DNA from: Chitinophaga pinensis
GTDB lineage: Bacteria; Bacteroidota; Bacteroidia; Flavobacteriales_D; Crocinitomicaceae
DNA length: 64,000 nucleotides
NCBI GenBank assembly: GCA_945863605.1
Contig: CAMAZP010000016.1
Span: 1 to 64,000, forward strand
Reading direction: 5' to 3'
Shown: one piece after another, positions 1-8,440 of the stretch
Layout: the number at the start of each line of letters is the position of its first letter
Position numbering within the stretch: the stretch's first letter is position 1
Notes under the pieces: generated by a model
Told to the model about the DNA's origin: nothing
The model's database searches: none
The model's input: only the letters and a program-made list of their open reading frames with translations
Position numbers and translations under genes: made by a program

Positions 1-503
1 AAGATTTATTAGATCGAATGCCTCCTTATCAAGGTGGTGGAGATATGATTTCGAAAGTAACTTTTGAACGCACAACCTACAATGAATTACCTTTCAAATT
101 TGAAGCAGGTACTCCTCATATAGCTGGTGGAATTTGTCTTGGAACGGCATTTGAATACCTTGAAAGTATTGATATGGTAGCAGCTGAAAAACACGAAAGA
201 GAGCTTGCAAAATATGCAGAGGATATTCTTGATACGTTTGAAGGACTTCATATTATTGGTGAAGCAAAAAATAAAACAAGTGTAGTTTCTTTTACTGTTG
301 ATGGTTTACATCCATTTGACATTGGAACGTTATTAGATAAACAAGGAATTGCTGTTCGAACAGGTCATCATTGTACGCAACCCTTAATGGATTTCTTTAA
401 AATCCCCGGAACCGTAAGAGCGTCTTTTGCATTTTATAACACGCGACAAGAAATCGAATTATTTGTAGAAGCATTTGAGAAGAGTTTATCGATGTTAAAA
501 TAG
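1..503 (+). CDS. sufS: Cysteine desulfurase SufS, C-terminal part (5' end outside window)
   Basis: PLP-dependent cysteine desulfurase that supplies sulfur to the SUF iron-sulfur assembly machinery in the cytoplasm. The reading frame is open from base 3, before the first internal ATG at 18, and already reads SufS sequence there, so the gene starts upstream of the window. Visible hallmarks are the PPYQGGGDMI segment, the AGTPHIAG segment, and the active-site loop RTGHHCTQPLMDFF with its catalytic Cys codon at 372-374. The C-terminal helix ends normally at a TAG. sufE starts 4 bases later and a SufT gene overlaps sufE, so this is the tail of a suf operon whose sufBCD genes would be expected upstream. 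Confidence 0.95.
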   Translation, partial: DLLDRMPPYQGGGDMISKVTFERTTYNELPFKFEAGTPHIAGGICLGTAFEYLESIDMVAAEKHERELAKYAEDILDTFEGLHIIGEAKNKTSVVSFTVDGLHPFDIGTLLDKQGIAVRTGHHCTQPLMDFFKIPGTVRASFAFYNTRQEIELFVEAFEKSLSMLK

Positions 504-507
504 CTTT

Positions 508-924
508 ATGACTATAGAAGAAAAACAACAAGAAATAATCGATGCATTCAACGTTTTTGACGATTGGATGGAAAAGTATGAGTACATTATTGATTTGGGA
601 AAGGATTTACCATTGATTAAACCTGAGTTCAAAACAGAAGATCGTCTAATAGAAGGATGTCAATCACGCGTTTGGTTGCACTCGGAGTTCAAAAATAATT
701 TGATGGAATATACTGCTGATTCAGATGCAATCATTACAAAAGGAATTATTGGGATATTGATTCAGGTAATGAACAAAGAAACCCCTGAAACGATTTTAAA
801 AACGGATTTACATTTCATCAAAGAAATTGGCTTACAAGAACACCTTTCCCCTACTCGTGCAAACGGATTAGTAGGCATGGTTAAACGAATGAAAACTGAA
901 GCAATTAAATACATAAACAACTAA
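508..924 (+). CDS. sufE: Sulfur acceptor protein SufE
   Basis: SufE takes the persulfide from SufS and passes it to the SufBCD scaffold. The 138-residue length fits the family. The acceptor cysteine is Cys51 in the motif IEGCQSRVWL, the same motif (and position) as in well-studied SufE proteins. The gene starts 4 bases after the sufS stop, and its TAA shares one base with the next ATG (TAATG), so translation of the three genes is probably coupled. Confidence 0.95.
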   Translation: MTIEEKQQEIIDAFNVFDDWMEKYEYIIDLGKDLPLIKPEFKTEDRLIEGCQSRVWLHSEFKNNLMEYTADSDAIITKGIIGILIQVMNKETPETILKTDLHFIKEIGLQEHLSPTRANGLVGMVKRMKTEAIKYINN

Positions 925-1235
925 TGGGAACTCAACAATTAGAAGATAAAATTGTCGCAATATTAAAGACAATATTTGATCCAGAAATCCCTGTGGATAT
1001 TTATGAACTGGGATTAATTTATGAAGTTAAAATCGATAAAGAAAATAATGTTTCTATTGACATGACCTTGACATCTCCAAATTGTCCTGTAGCGGAAAGC
1101 TTACCTAAAGATGTTGAAGATAAAGTTGCTTCTGTTGAAGGGGTTTTATCTGCGAAAGTGAATATTGTATTTGACCCGTCTTGGGATAAAGATATGATGA
1201 GTGAAGAAGCTAAATTAGAGTTAGGTTTCCTTTAA
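924..1235 (+). CDS. sufT: SufT/MIP18-family (DUF59) Fe-S assembly protein
   Basis: A 103-residue DUF59/MIP18-family protein. The family is implicated in iron-sulfur cluster maturation or delivery. The typical segments are DPEIPVDIYELGLIY (residues 19-33) and LTSPNCPVAESL with the conserved Cys54. It overlaps the sufE stop codon by one base and ends the operon; the next gene is convergent. The symbol rests on this operon position as much as on sequence. Confidence 0.88.
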   Translation: MGTQQLEDKIVAILKTIFDPEIPVDIYELGLIYEVKIDKENNVSIDMTLTSPNCPVAESLPKDVEDKVASVEGVLSAKVNIVFDPSWDKDMMSEEAKLELGFL

Positions 1236-1288
1236 TTATCAATAAATTACAGAGTAATTAAAGTTGGCTTGATAATTTTAAAAAATAA

Positions 1289-3121
1289 CTATTCTTTAAA
1301 ATAAACTTCAACCCGTCGGTTTAATGACCTACCGTTTGTTGTTGTATTTAAAAACTTAGGTTTTGATTCTCCAAATGAACCAAATAATACTCTATTTGGA
1401 TCTACTCCATTAGCTAACAAATAAGCTCTAATTGATTGTGTTCTTTTCTCAGATAGTAATTTATTGAAATCGTCTTCACCACTTGAATCAGTGTGTCCCT
1501 CAAGAACAATTTTAGAATTAGGATTAGCTTTTAATAGTGCTACAACCTCATTCAAAACAGCATAAAAATTAGGTTTAATCTTTGATTCATTCAAGTTAAA
1601 ATTAATGTCGGTTAAACTAGTTAAACCATCTTTGCTAGTAAGAACTTGATTATTCTGTCCTGAATTATTGTTACCATTCTGACCTACATTATTGTTACCA
1701 TTCTGACCTGAATTGTTGTTGCCATTCTGACCTGAATTATTGTTGCCATTCTGACCTACATTATTGTTACCATTCTGACCTGAATTATTGTTGCCATTCT
1801 GACCTGAATTGTTGTTGCCATTCTGACCTGAATTATTGTTGCCGTTCTGACCTACATTATTGTTACCATTCTGACCTGAATTGTTGTTGCCGTTCTGACC
1901 TACATTATTGTTACCATTCTGACCTACATTATTGTTGGCATTCTGACCTGAATTGTTGTTGCCATTCTGACCTACATTATTGTTTCCATTCTGACCTGAA
2001 TTGTTGTTGCCATTCTGACCTGAATTGTTGTTCCCGTTCTGTCCTACATTATTGTTGCCGTTCTGACCTGAATTATTGTTACCATTCTGATCTACATTAT
2101 TGTTACCATTCTGACCTACATTATTGTTACCATTCTGATTTTCAGAAATTATTCTGTCTTTTTCATTGTTTTTTAATGCTATCAATAAATCTTGCGGACA
2201 ACCTTCATTCTCTTTTGCACCTGGTATATCTACACATTTATCAATATAATCAGAAACTCCATCACCATCAGTATCTATATTTTTAAGACTTACACCTCTT
2301 TTATTTACAATGTTTCCGATCGGAGTTTCCTTCTCATCGTCCATAAAATTAGCAACTCCATCTCCGTCATCATCACGCAGATTTGATTGTAATTTTTTAT
2401 TTAAACTATCTAAATTTCTGTTTTCAACTTCCAAGTAAGACATATCAGGGAAACATGGTGTGAATGCCCAATCCATATGTGTTTTATTCTTACCTAAGTA
2501 GTAATTTAAACCAATTGTTCCATTAGCATAAAATCCATCGAATCCTCTTTTGAATACACTATTGTACATATCCCAAGTATACTGTTGATAAATGTGCCAA
2601 ACAAATGAAACATCTGTTGTAATCGAAAATCGCTCATTTATTTTATATTGTGGTGCAAAACCAAACATAAAATTTACCATGTTATCAGTATCAGGATTAA
2701 CTTTACTAGATAACCATGACATCCCCCCACCAGTATGAAATAGCAAACTAACTTTTTCAGAAAAATTTTCAAATTGCATAAGTCTACCTATATCCAAAAC
2801 AAATTGTAAGGATGTTCTAGTGTAATTAGATTTAAAAGGAGCACTATTTCCTGTATTTGTGAAAATTCCAATTTTGTCATGACTAATTCTGTCATAACCA
2901 ATATCCCATTTTAATCCAAATTTATTATTAAACATAAATCTTGTACCCATAGAAATATGATAAAGTCCAATTGTATTTGACCAATACCCTGTAGAATAAG
3001 GTTTTACGGCGTTGGAAACTCCTGGATTTAATTCAATAGACCAACGATTATTATATCCCTGAGAGAAAAAAGAATTTGAGATTAGAAAAAAAATAATATG
3101 TAGGAATGAAGCTCGAAGCAT
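1289..3121 (-). CDS. OmpA-family outer-membrane protein with 20-copy octapeptide repeat
   Basis: Predicted outer-membrane protein of 610 residues. Residues 1-20 look like a signal peptide (ending near FFSQG). About 21-225 is beta-barrel-like with a PorV/OmpA-barrel flavour. About 248-305 carries Ca2+-type DxDGDG motifs (DDDGDGVANFMDD, DTDGDGVSDYID), as in thrombospondin type 3 repeats. Residues 328-487 are 20 tandem copies of an octapeptide of the form GQNGNNN(S/V). About 495-610 is an OmpA C-terminal peptidoglycan-binding domain (LEGHTDSSG, NRRVEVYF). The N/Q/G linker between barrel and periplasmic domain is unusually long and regular. A -7 promoter element lies 17 bases upstream of the ATG. 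The substrate or partner is unknown. Confidence 0.85.
   Translation of the reverse strand: MLRASFLHIIFFLISNSFFSQGYNNRWSIELNPGVSNAVKPYSTGYWSNTIGLYHISMGTRFMFNNKFGLKWDIGYDRISHDKIGIFTNTGNSAPFKSNYTRTSLQFVLDIGRLMQFENFSEKVSLLFHTGGGMSWLSSKVNPDTDNMVNFMFGFAPQYKINERFSITTDVSFVWHIYQQYTWDMYNSVFKRGFDGFYANGTIGLNYYLGKNKTHMDWAFTPCFPDMSYLEVENRNLDSLNKKLQSNLRDDDGDGVANFMDDEKETPIGNIVNKRGVSLKNIDTDGDGVSDYIDKCVDIPGAKENEGCPQDLLIALKNNEKDRIISENQNGNNNVGQNGNNNVDQNGNNNSGQNGNNNVGQNGNNNSGQNGNNNSGQNGNNNVGQNGNNNSGQNANNNVGQNGNNNVGQNGNNNSGQNGNNNVGQNGNNNSGQNGNNNSGQNGNNNSGQNGNNNVGQNGNNNSGQNGNNNSGQNGNNNVGQNGNNNSGQNNQVLTSKDGLTSLTDINFNLNESKIKPNFYAVLNEVVALLKANPNSKIVLEGHTDSSGEDDFNKLLSEKRTQSIRAYLLANGVDPNRVLFGSFGESKPKFLNTTTNGRSLNRRVEVYFKE
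1661..2140 (-). repeat. 24-bp coding tandem repeat, 20 units
   Basis: Exactly 480 bp = 20 x 24 bp, each unit encoding (G/N/D)QN(G/A)NNN(S/V). The final residue alternates between Ser and Val; one unit has Ala for Gly, one starts with Asp and the first starts with Asn. Differences between units are mostly third-position changes (for example GTT/GTA and GGC/GGT on the coding strand). A 24-bp unit keeps the frame whatever the copy number, so slippage would change linker length without disrupting the OmpA domain. Confidence 0.95.
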
Positions 3122-3137
3122 TCTGATTTAGTTTATA

Positions 3138-3145
3138 CAAATGTA
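3138..3145 (-). promoter_or_regulatory. -7 promoter element (TACATTTG) for the OmpA-repeat gene
   Basis: Exact match to the Bacteroidota -7 consensus TAnnTTTG on the minus strand, ending 17 bases before the ATG at 3121. No TTG at the expected -33 spacing was found. Confidence 0.5.
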
Positions 3146-3378
3146 GGAAATTTATTGTTTTTTCTATAATTTATGACCTTAAACATTATAAACATAAACC
3201 CAAACTATCAAAAAACAAATTCATTCTAGAAATTTTTTCTTTTTATCATTAGTAAATGATTGAATAAAATTATTCCGAAAATAACAATCATTCACACAAT
3301 TAGAAGTTATTGAATAATGATTTACAAAATTTCAATTGTCGCTTTTTACTTTTTATTTATATGATTTTAATTTAATAA

Positions 3379-3801
3379 TCACTTGAAAAGTATGAATCTA
3401 ACTAACTTGTATTTAGTCATATCGTAATACTCAAATTCTAATGATTTTTTTGTTAAAAGTATTATTCTAGCATTAATTAATTCAAAATTATAATTAAAGA
3501 TTATTCTATCCGATTTTGAATTAAAAACATAATTTTCGTGGATTAATTTAAAGCTATCAATAACATTATAGCCATTTAAGTTGACATAATTATATATGAT
3601 GTTAGCATTAATATTTTTTTGATTTGAAATAAATTCAATTGTTCCATTTGGCAAAGAGTCGAAGTACATAAAACCCTCTCCATCTTCTATTTGTATTATT
3701 TTTACCGACCATTTTCCATGTAATTTTTTATTAACTCGTTGTTCCTTTGAACATGAAATATAAGTAAATAACAAAATAAAAAAAAATAAACTATTTTTCA
3801 T
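3379..3801 (-). CDS. Small lipoprotein, lipocalin-like (hypothetical)
   Basis: 140 residues with a lipoprotein signal ending in a YISC lipobox (Cys17). After it comes a KKLHGKWSVKIIQIEDG segment typical of lipocalin-like domains, then beta-rich sequence. The ATG overlaps the stop of the upstream peptidase gene (ATGA), so it belongs to that operon. I cannot assign a function. The lipocalin-like reading rests on the GKW motif and length only. Confidence 0.6.
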   Translation of the reverse strand: MKNSLFFFILLFTYISCSKEQRVNKKLHGKWSVKIIQIEDGEGFMYFDSLPNGTIEFISNQKNINANIIYNYVNLNGYNVIDSFKLIHENYVFNSKSDRIIFNYNFELINARIILLTKKSLEFEYYDMTKYKLVRFILFK

Positions 3802-4988
3802 TGTAAACCAGCTAATACCATTGCATGAATTCCTGTTTTTATTGATGTCGTATCAATATCAAATCTTGGATGATGAACACCATAATTTATTCCTTTTTCG
3901 TTATTAGCAACCCCAATTCGAAAAAATACAACAGGTATAATTTGACTGTAAAATGCAAAATCTTCAGCAGTCATTCTAATTGGGAGTTCGTGAACAAAGT
4001 CATTTCCAAAATTATCATTAAAGCAATTTTTTAATAAAGATGTTAAATGTTCATCATTTTTTAAAAAGGGGTACCCTTTTGAGATTAATAATGAGATAGT
4101 ACCGTTATAATCAGCTGAAATCTTTTCTGCTAACTCATGTAATTTATTATGGACTATAGCTCGCCACTCTTCATTCATTGTACGAAATGTGCCTTTAATT
4201 TCACATGTAGATGGCACTATATTAGTTGAACCTAATGCTTCAAAACGTCCAAATGAAAGAACATATGGAATTTCTTTAGGAACTATTGAATTCAATAGTT
4301 CGGTGGATTCATTAATAAATGTAACGCCCATCATTAAGGGATTAATACACTTTTCGGGTAAGGCACCATGACCTCCAATTCCATGAATTGAAATGTGAAT
4401 TTCGTCACTCGAGGCCATATATAATCCAGAACGAACTCCTAATTGACCTGCTTCAAAATCAGGAAAAACATGCAAGCCATACATTCTAACTACTTTTGGG
4501 TTTTCTAGTACGCCTTCATTAATCATTAAGCTTGCACCACCGGGATTTGTTTCTTCTCCAGGCTGAAAAATTAATTTAATAGGTTGAGTAAGTTCTTCTT
4601 TTAATTCGTTTAGTATTTCTGCCGCTCCAAGTAAAACGGAAGTATGAACATCATGTCCACAGCCATGCATTATTCCATCGTTTAGAGATTTGTATTCCAC
4701 ATCGTTCTCTTCATGAATAGGTAAAGCATCTAAATCAGCTCTCAAGCCAATGCAACTTTGATTTTCTTTGTGATGACTAGCTTTTATTAACCCAACAATT
4801 CCTGTACCTGCAATTCCTTTTTGATAGGGAATATTCAATTTATCTAATTTATCAGCAACAAATTCCATCGTTTTTATCTCTTGAAACGATAATTCAGGAT
4901 GTTTGTGCAAATGTTCACGATAACTTATTATTCGTGGATAAATTGCTTCTATCTTTTTAAGTATTATTGAATTTAATTTATGTTTCAT
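3798..4988 (-). CDS. M20-family amidohydrolase / aminoacylase-type metallopeptidase
   Basis: 396-residue cytoplasmic metal-dependent amidohydrolase of the M20D type (N-acyl amino acid or hippurate hydrolase group). Metal-binding motifs are MHGCGHDVHTS (Cys110, His112), the catalytic and metal pair GEETNPGG (Glu145, Glu146), MTAEDFAFY, and a C-terminal HHPRFDID His. It overlaps the next gene downstream by four bases (ATGA) and the end of the TauE/SafE gene upstream by 11 bases. The substrate cannot be read from the sequence. Confidence 0.88.
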   Translation of the reverse strand: MKHKLNSIILKKIEAIYPRIISYREHLHKHPELSFQEIKTMEFVADKLDKLNIPYQKGIAGTGIVGLIKASHHKENQSCIGLRADLDALPIHEENDVEYKSLNDGIMHGCGHDVHTSVLLGAAEILNELKEELTQPIKLIFQPGEETNPGGASLMINEGVLENPKVVRMYGLHVFPDFEAGQLGVRSGLYMASSDEIHISIHGIGGHGALPEKCINPLMMGVTFINESTELLNSIVPKEIPYVLSFGRFEALGSTNIVPSTCEIKGTFRTMNEEWRAIVHNKLHELAEKISADYNGTISLLISKGYPFLKNDEHLTSLLKNCFNDNFGNDFVHELPIRMTAEDFAFYSQIIPVVFFRIGVANNEKGINYGVHHPRFDIDTTSIKTGIHAMVLAGLQ

Positions 4989-5373
4989 TTGAATTTACTG
5001 CTGTATAACCTGATATTATTAATCGAAATGAAACATATGCGAGTAATATTCCAAATACTAATTTAACTACACCTGGAGATAATTTTAAGGAAAGTTTAGA
5101 ACCTAAATAAGCACCAAGAACAAAAGTGGAAGCAACAATCAATCCGAACTTCCAATTGACATTATCAGTTTTCCAATAATTGACAACTGCAAAAAGAACT
5201 ACGGGCATTGATAAAACAAACAAACTAGTTCCTTGTGCTTGATGTTGGGTTAATCCGAGAAAAAAAACTAATGCAGGAACTATAATTATACCTCCTCCTA
5301 CTCCAACAAATCCACTTAAAATTCCAGCAAATAATCCAATTAAAACAAGAATTACTATTGTCTGAATGGTCAT
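4978..5373 (-). CDS. TauE/SafE-family permease, single-repeat form
   Basis: 131-residue integral membrane protein with about four transmembrane helices. It carries the family hallmark GILSGFVGVGGGIIIVPAL near the N terminus, with QAQGTSLF in the loop. Classical TauE/SafE sulfite/organosulfonate exporters have about 250 residues and two such repeats. This one is half length, a common form that would work as a dimer. The transported anion is not predictable. It overlaps the start of the M20 gene by 11 bases. Confidence 0.82.
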   Translation of the reverse strand: MTIQTIVILVLIGLFAGILSGFVGVGGGIIIVPALVFFLGLTQHQAQGTSLFVLSMPVVLFAVVNYWKTDNVNWKFGLIVASTFVLGAYLGSKLSLKLSPGVVKLVFGILLAYVSFRLIISGYTAVNSNET

Positions 5374-5415
5374 AATTAAAATTTAACAAAATTAAGAAAG
5401 AATATTGTAATTATT

Positions 5416-5925
5416 TTAAATTGGAACACTAGCATTTGATTTAGGAATATTTTTTGAAATTAGAACAGTGATAGAAAAAAGAATGTAAGTTAGCATTTGT
5501 AGTATTATCCAAATTGAAGATGATGAAAAAATAGAAAAGATGAATAAAAATAAAGAAATTAATACTAATGTTAATAAAAGCAGTTTATTCCTTTTTTTAA
5601 AACATACTGAAATTGATAAAATATAAATAAAAATTGAAATCGGATATAACAACCATCTCCAATTTTTTATTAAAACAACTGAATTATGTATAATTGTGTA
5701 ATTCAAAAAGAGTTGAATGATAAAAAAAAACAATAATGCTAACTGAATTATTTTGTTTTTCCCTTTAACGAAAAAACTTAAAACAAACACAATGAAACTT
5801 AAAGTACTAGTAATTAATAAATTAATCCAAGGAAACAAATCTACGATAGTAACTTTATAAGCAGAATAAATAACAACAAACCCTAAAAGAACTGTCAAAA
5901 AAAATGTTATACGTTTAAAATTCAA
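5416..5925 (-). CDS. Hypothetical membrane protein, about six TM helices
   Basis: 169 residues, almost entirely hydrophobic. Predicted membrane spans lie near residues 6-23, 31-52, 60-80, 89-107, 115-133 and 137-156, separated by short basic loops such as KGKNK and FKKRNK. No motif I recognise. It sits 42 bases after the TauE/SafE start on the same strand and 38 bases downstream of the ureohydrolase gene, so it is probably co-transcribed. Confidence 0.6.
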   Translation of the reverse strand: MNFKRITFFLTVLLGFVVIYSAYKVTIVDLFPWINLLITSTLSFIVFVLSFFVKGKNKIIQLALLFFFIIQLFLNYTIIHNSVVLIKNWRWLLYPISIFIYILSISVCFKKRNKLLLLTLVLISLFLFIFSIFSSSSIWIILQMLTYILFSITVLISKNIPKSNASVPI

Positions 5926-5963
5926 AGTGTTCTATTTATTAACTAAGCTAAAGCAAAATTTAA

Positions 5964-7007
5964 TTACTGTTCTTTTCTTCTTGATTTTTCAGTTGCGCAA
6001 ACCAATTGCCATAAAGCTCTAGCACCAACATTTGCATCCCAATCACCCTTTTCTCCAGGTGCAACTTCATTGAGGTCAAAACCAATAATCGTTCTCCCTG
6101 ATGCCACTAACTTGAAAAAAAGATAAGAAACTTCTTGTAAATCAAAACCTCCAATTACAGGAGTCCCTGTGCTAGGACATAATTCAGGGCGTAATCCATC
6201 GATGTCAAACGAAATATAAACAAAATGAGGTAAGTTATTAATAATTTCTTCCACTTGCTCTTTCCATGTTTTTCCTTCGTATTGATCTGATTTTAAATCC
6301 CAATCATAAAATATTTTAATTCTATCTTCTGAGTGACTGTAATGAACTTCACGTTCAGAAATATCTCTAATTCCAACCTGCACTAATTTTCGCATATTGG
6401 AACATTTTTTTAATACATTGTCCATTATGCTTGCGTGTGATTGATTGAATCCTTCATACGCAACTCTTAGATCTGCATGTGCATCAATTTGCAAGATACC
6501 AAAATGCTCGTACTTTTCATTCAATGCTTCAATTAACCCTAAAGGAGTTGAATGTTCTCCACCTAAGACAGCAGGAATTTTTCCTGATTCCAATATACCG
6601 AGACAACGATGTTTCAAATTCTCTTTCAATGCAAGATGTACTGCATTTATCTCATCAATCTGAGATTGATACTTTTTCATTGCAATTTCCTCACCTTTTT
6701 CTTCCAAGAAAGAAATGTATTCAATACTTAACTCACAACAATGGTCATTTATTTCTTTCCATTCATTAGAAATTGGTGCCATAAATACTTTTGTATTATA
6801 TGCCTTATCAAGATTTGGATGAAAAAAATCCAATTGTGTTGAAGCATCTAAAATTGCATTTGGACCGTTACTAGTACCTTTTCCATATGAAGCTGTTGCG
6901 TCCCAAGGAATTGGAATAATAACAATTGAAGCTTCCTCCTCTGAATATGGAAATCCAAAAATATTTCCATTTGCTACACCAACGCCATTTGGATCGAAAT
7001 CTGTCAT
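5964..7007 (-). CDS. Ureohydrolase (arginase/agmatinase/formiminoglutamase family)
   Basis: 347-residue Mn-dependent hydrolase. Metal ligands are visible as GGEHST (His152), DAHADLR (Asp175, His177, Asp179) and SFDIDGLRP (Asp268, Asp270). Family enzymes hydrolyse arginine, agmatine or formiminoglutamate. The length and STGTPVIGG segment resemble the Bacteroidota formimidoylglutamase/agmatinase group, but the substrate is unproven. No hut gene is adjacent, which weakens the histidine-degradation reading. The ATG overlaps the murQ stop (ATGA). Confidence 0.85.
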   Translation of the reverse strand: MTDFDPNGVGVANGNIFGFPYSEEEASIVIIPIPWDATASYGKGTSNGPNAILDASTQLDFFHPNLDKAYNTKVFMAPISNEWKEINDHCCELSIEYISFLEEKGEEIAMKKYQSQIDEINAVHLALKENLKHRCLGILESGKIPAVLGGEHSTPLGLIEALNEKYEHFGILQIDAHADLRVAYEGFNQSHASIMDNVLKKCSNMRKLVQVGIRDISEREVHYSHSEDRIKIFYDWDLKSDQYEGKTWKEQVEEIINNLPHFVYISFDIDGLRPELCPSTGTPVIGGFDLQEVSYLFFKLVASGRTIIGFDLNEVAPGEKGDWDANVGARALWQLVCATEKSRRKEQ

Positions 7008-7819
7008 TTATTCTTTTGTTTATAAAACTCTACTGCATTTCTGACTGAGCCATGAAACTTTAATAATTCCTTTGCATGCTCATAAGGAATATCAATTTCA
7101 CTCATAATCATTTTAGTTCCCCTGTCTACTAATTTATGATTACTTAATTGCATATCCACCATTTTATTGCCTTTTACCTTACCTAATTTTATCATCAAGG
7201 AAGTGGAAATCATATTAAGTACCAATTTCTGAGCTGTTCCTGATTTCATTCGTGTACTACCCGTAATAAATTCTGGCCCTACTTCTAGTGTAATTGCATG
7301 ATCTACTAATTCAGCTAATGGAGAATTTGGGTTACATGAAATACCAGCAGTTAGTAAGCTTTTTTTCTTTGCTGTTTCAATGGCACCAAGTACATAAGGT
7401 GTTCTACCAGAAGCAGCAATTCCTACAACAGTATCTAATTCAGAAACTTCAAATTCAGTTAAATCTTTCCACCCTTGTTCATTATCATCCTCGGCAAATT
7501 CAACTGCTTTTCGGATAGCTTTATCACCACCAGCAATTAAACCAACAATAATCCCAGGATCTATTCCAAAAGTTGGTGGGCATTCACTAGCATCTACTAT
7601 ACCAAGTCGTCCACTTGTACCTGCACCGATATAAAACAGTCTACCACCCCTTTTCATTCTTTCATAACAAGCATCAACAAAAAACTGAATTTCAGATATC
7701 TCATTTTCAACAGCGAATGCAACTTTTTTATCCTCTGAATTTATCCCTTGCAATAATTCAAGAGTTGACATTTTATCCAAATGATCAAAGTTAGATACTG
7801 ATTCAGTAATATTTTTCAT
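7004..7819 (-). CDS. murQ: N-acetylmuramic acid 6-phosphate etherase MurQ
   Basis: Cleaves the D-lactyl ether of MurNAc-6-P to give GlcNAc-6-P during cell-wall recycling. It is a 271-residue SIS-domain protein, at the short end of the family. Diagnostic segments are YIGAGTSGRLGIVDASECPP, with the catalytic Glu79 in ASECPPT, and GSTRMKSGTAQKLVLN. It starts 2 bases after the phosphoribosyltransferase stop and overlaps the ureohydrolase start. No MurNAc kinase (AnmK/MurK) is visible in this window. Confidence 0.95.
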   Translation of the reverse strand: MKNITESVSNFDHLDKMSTLELLQGINSEDKKVAFAVENEISEIQFFVDACYERMKRGGRLFYIGAGTSGRLGIVDASECPPTFGIDPGIIVGLIAGGDKAIRKAVEFAEDDNEQGWKDLTEFEVSELDTVVGIAASGRTPYVLGAIETAKKKSLLTAGISCNPNSPLAELVDHAITLEVGPEFITGSTRMKSGTAQKLVLNMISTSLMIKLGKVKGNKMVDMQLSNHKLVDRGTKMIMSEIDIPYEHAKELLKFHGSVRNAVEFYKQKNK

Positions 7820-7821
7820 AC

Positions 7822-8316
7822 TTAAATTAAATAGGCCTTTGAATCTGTGTCAGATAAATCAACTTCTACTCTATCTTTTATAGTTGTCGAAAGACTTAAA
7901 CCCACAAAATCAGCTTTAATTGGATAACGACGATGTTGTCTATCAACTAAAGTAACTGTTTTGATTGCTTTTGTAGGATGTTCTAAAAACTTCAATAACG
8001 AATACTGCATCGTTTTTCCAGAATTTATTACATCATCTACAAGTACTATATACCCTTTTTTAATTACGACTTTATCAATTGAAAGTTGAATAGGTTCATT
8101 CCAGGGTTCTTCTTTATTAACATTAACTTCAAAACAAACAACTTCTAACTTTGAATTATTTTCTATTATATCTTTAAACTTTTTTGCTAATTCAAATCCA
8201 TTTCCGACAATTCCACCAATAAATATAATTTCCTCTTCAAAACTATTTTCTAGAATCTGATGTCCTAGTCGAATAATTTTTTGTTGAATTTGAGAGTGGT
8301 TTAAAAATACCTGCAT
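7822..8316 (-). CDS. Phosphoribosyltransferase-family protein (PyrR/Hpt-like fold)
   Basis: 164-residue type I phosphoribosyltransferase. The PRPP-binding loop is VLVDDVINSGKTMQ (residues 91-104), with an upstream FIGGIVGNGFELAKKF hood and P-loop region. The base acceptor cannot be determined from the sequence; PyrR-like or xanthine/guanine-type are possible. It is the first gene of the run with murQ and the ureohydrolase, and a -7 element lies 17 bases upstream of its ATG. Confidence 0.82.
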   Translation of the reverse strand: MQVFLNHSQIQQKIIRLGHQILENSFEEEIIFIGGIVGNGFELAKKFKDIIENNSKLEVVCFEVNVNKEEPWNEPIQLSIDKVVIKKGYIVLVDDVINSGKTMQYSLLKFLEHPTKAIKTVTLVDRQHRRYPIKADFVGLSLSTTIKDRVEVDLSDTDSKAYLI

Positions 8317-8333
8317 ATCAATTTTTAATTAGG

Positions 8334-8341
8334 CAAAGATA
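8334..8341 (-). promoter_or_regulatory. -7 promoter element (TATCTTTG) for PRT-murQ operon
   Basis: Exact TAnnTTTG on the minus strand, 17 bases before the ATG at 8316. No -33 TTG at the ideal spacing was seen. Confidence 0.5.
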
Positions 8342-8390
8342 TAATTTTTGAATATGTTAAATTAAAATAAATCCTGGTTTAATTGTTTTG

Positions 8391-8424
8391 AAAAAAAAAG
8401 GCTACCATAAAATGATAGCCTTTA
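8391..8424 (-). terminator. Intrinsic terminator after the PorE-like gene
   Basis: On the minus strand, a stem of about 12 bp with one C-A mismatch and a 3-base loop (arms 8397-8408 and 8412-8423) is followed directly by a run of nine T. It lies 17 bases after the stop of the PorE-like gene and upstream of the PRT operon promoter. Confidence 0.85.
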
Positions 8425-8440
8425 GAATAAATTAAATATT

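Noticed and set aside
1661-2140. Regular 24-bp repeats resembling a CRISPR array
   Set aside because: There are no variable spacers. The repeats are contiguous, in frame and encode a peptide repeat within an OmpA gene.
2192-2386. Frame opposite the OmpA gene and similar antisense frames elsewhere
   Set aside because: They lie inside well-supported genes with clear domain motifs on the other strand.
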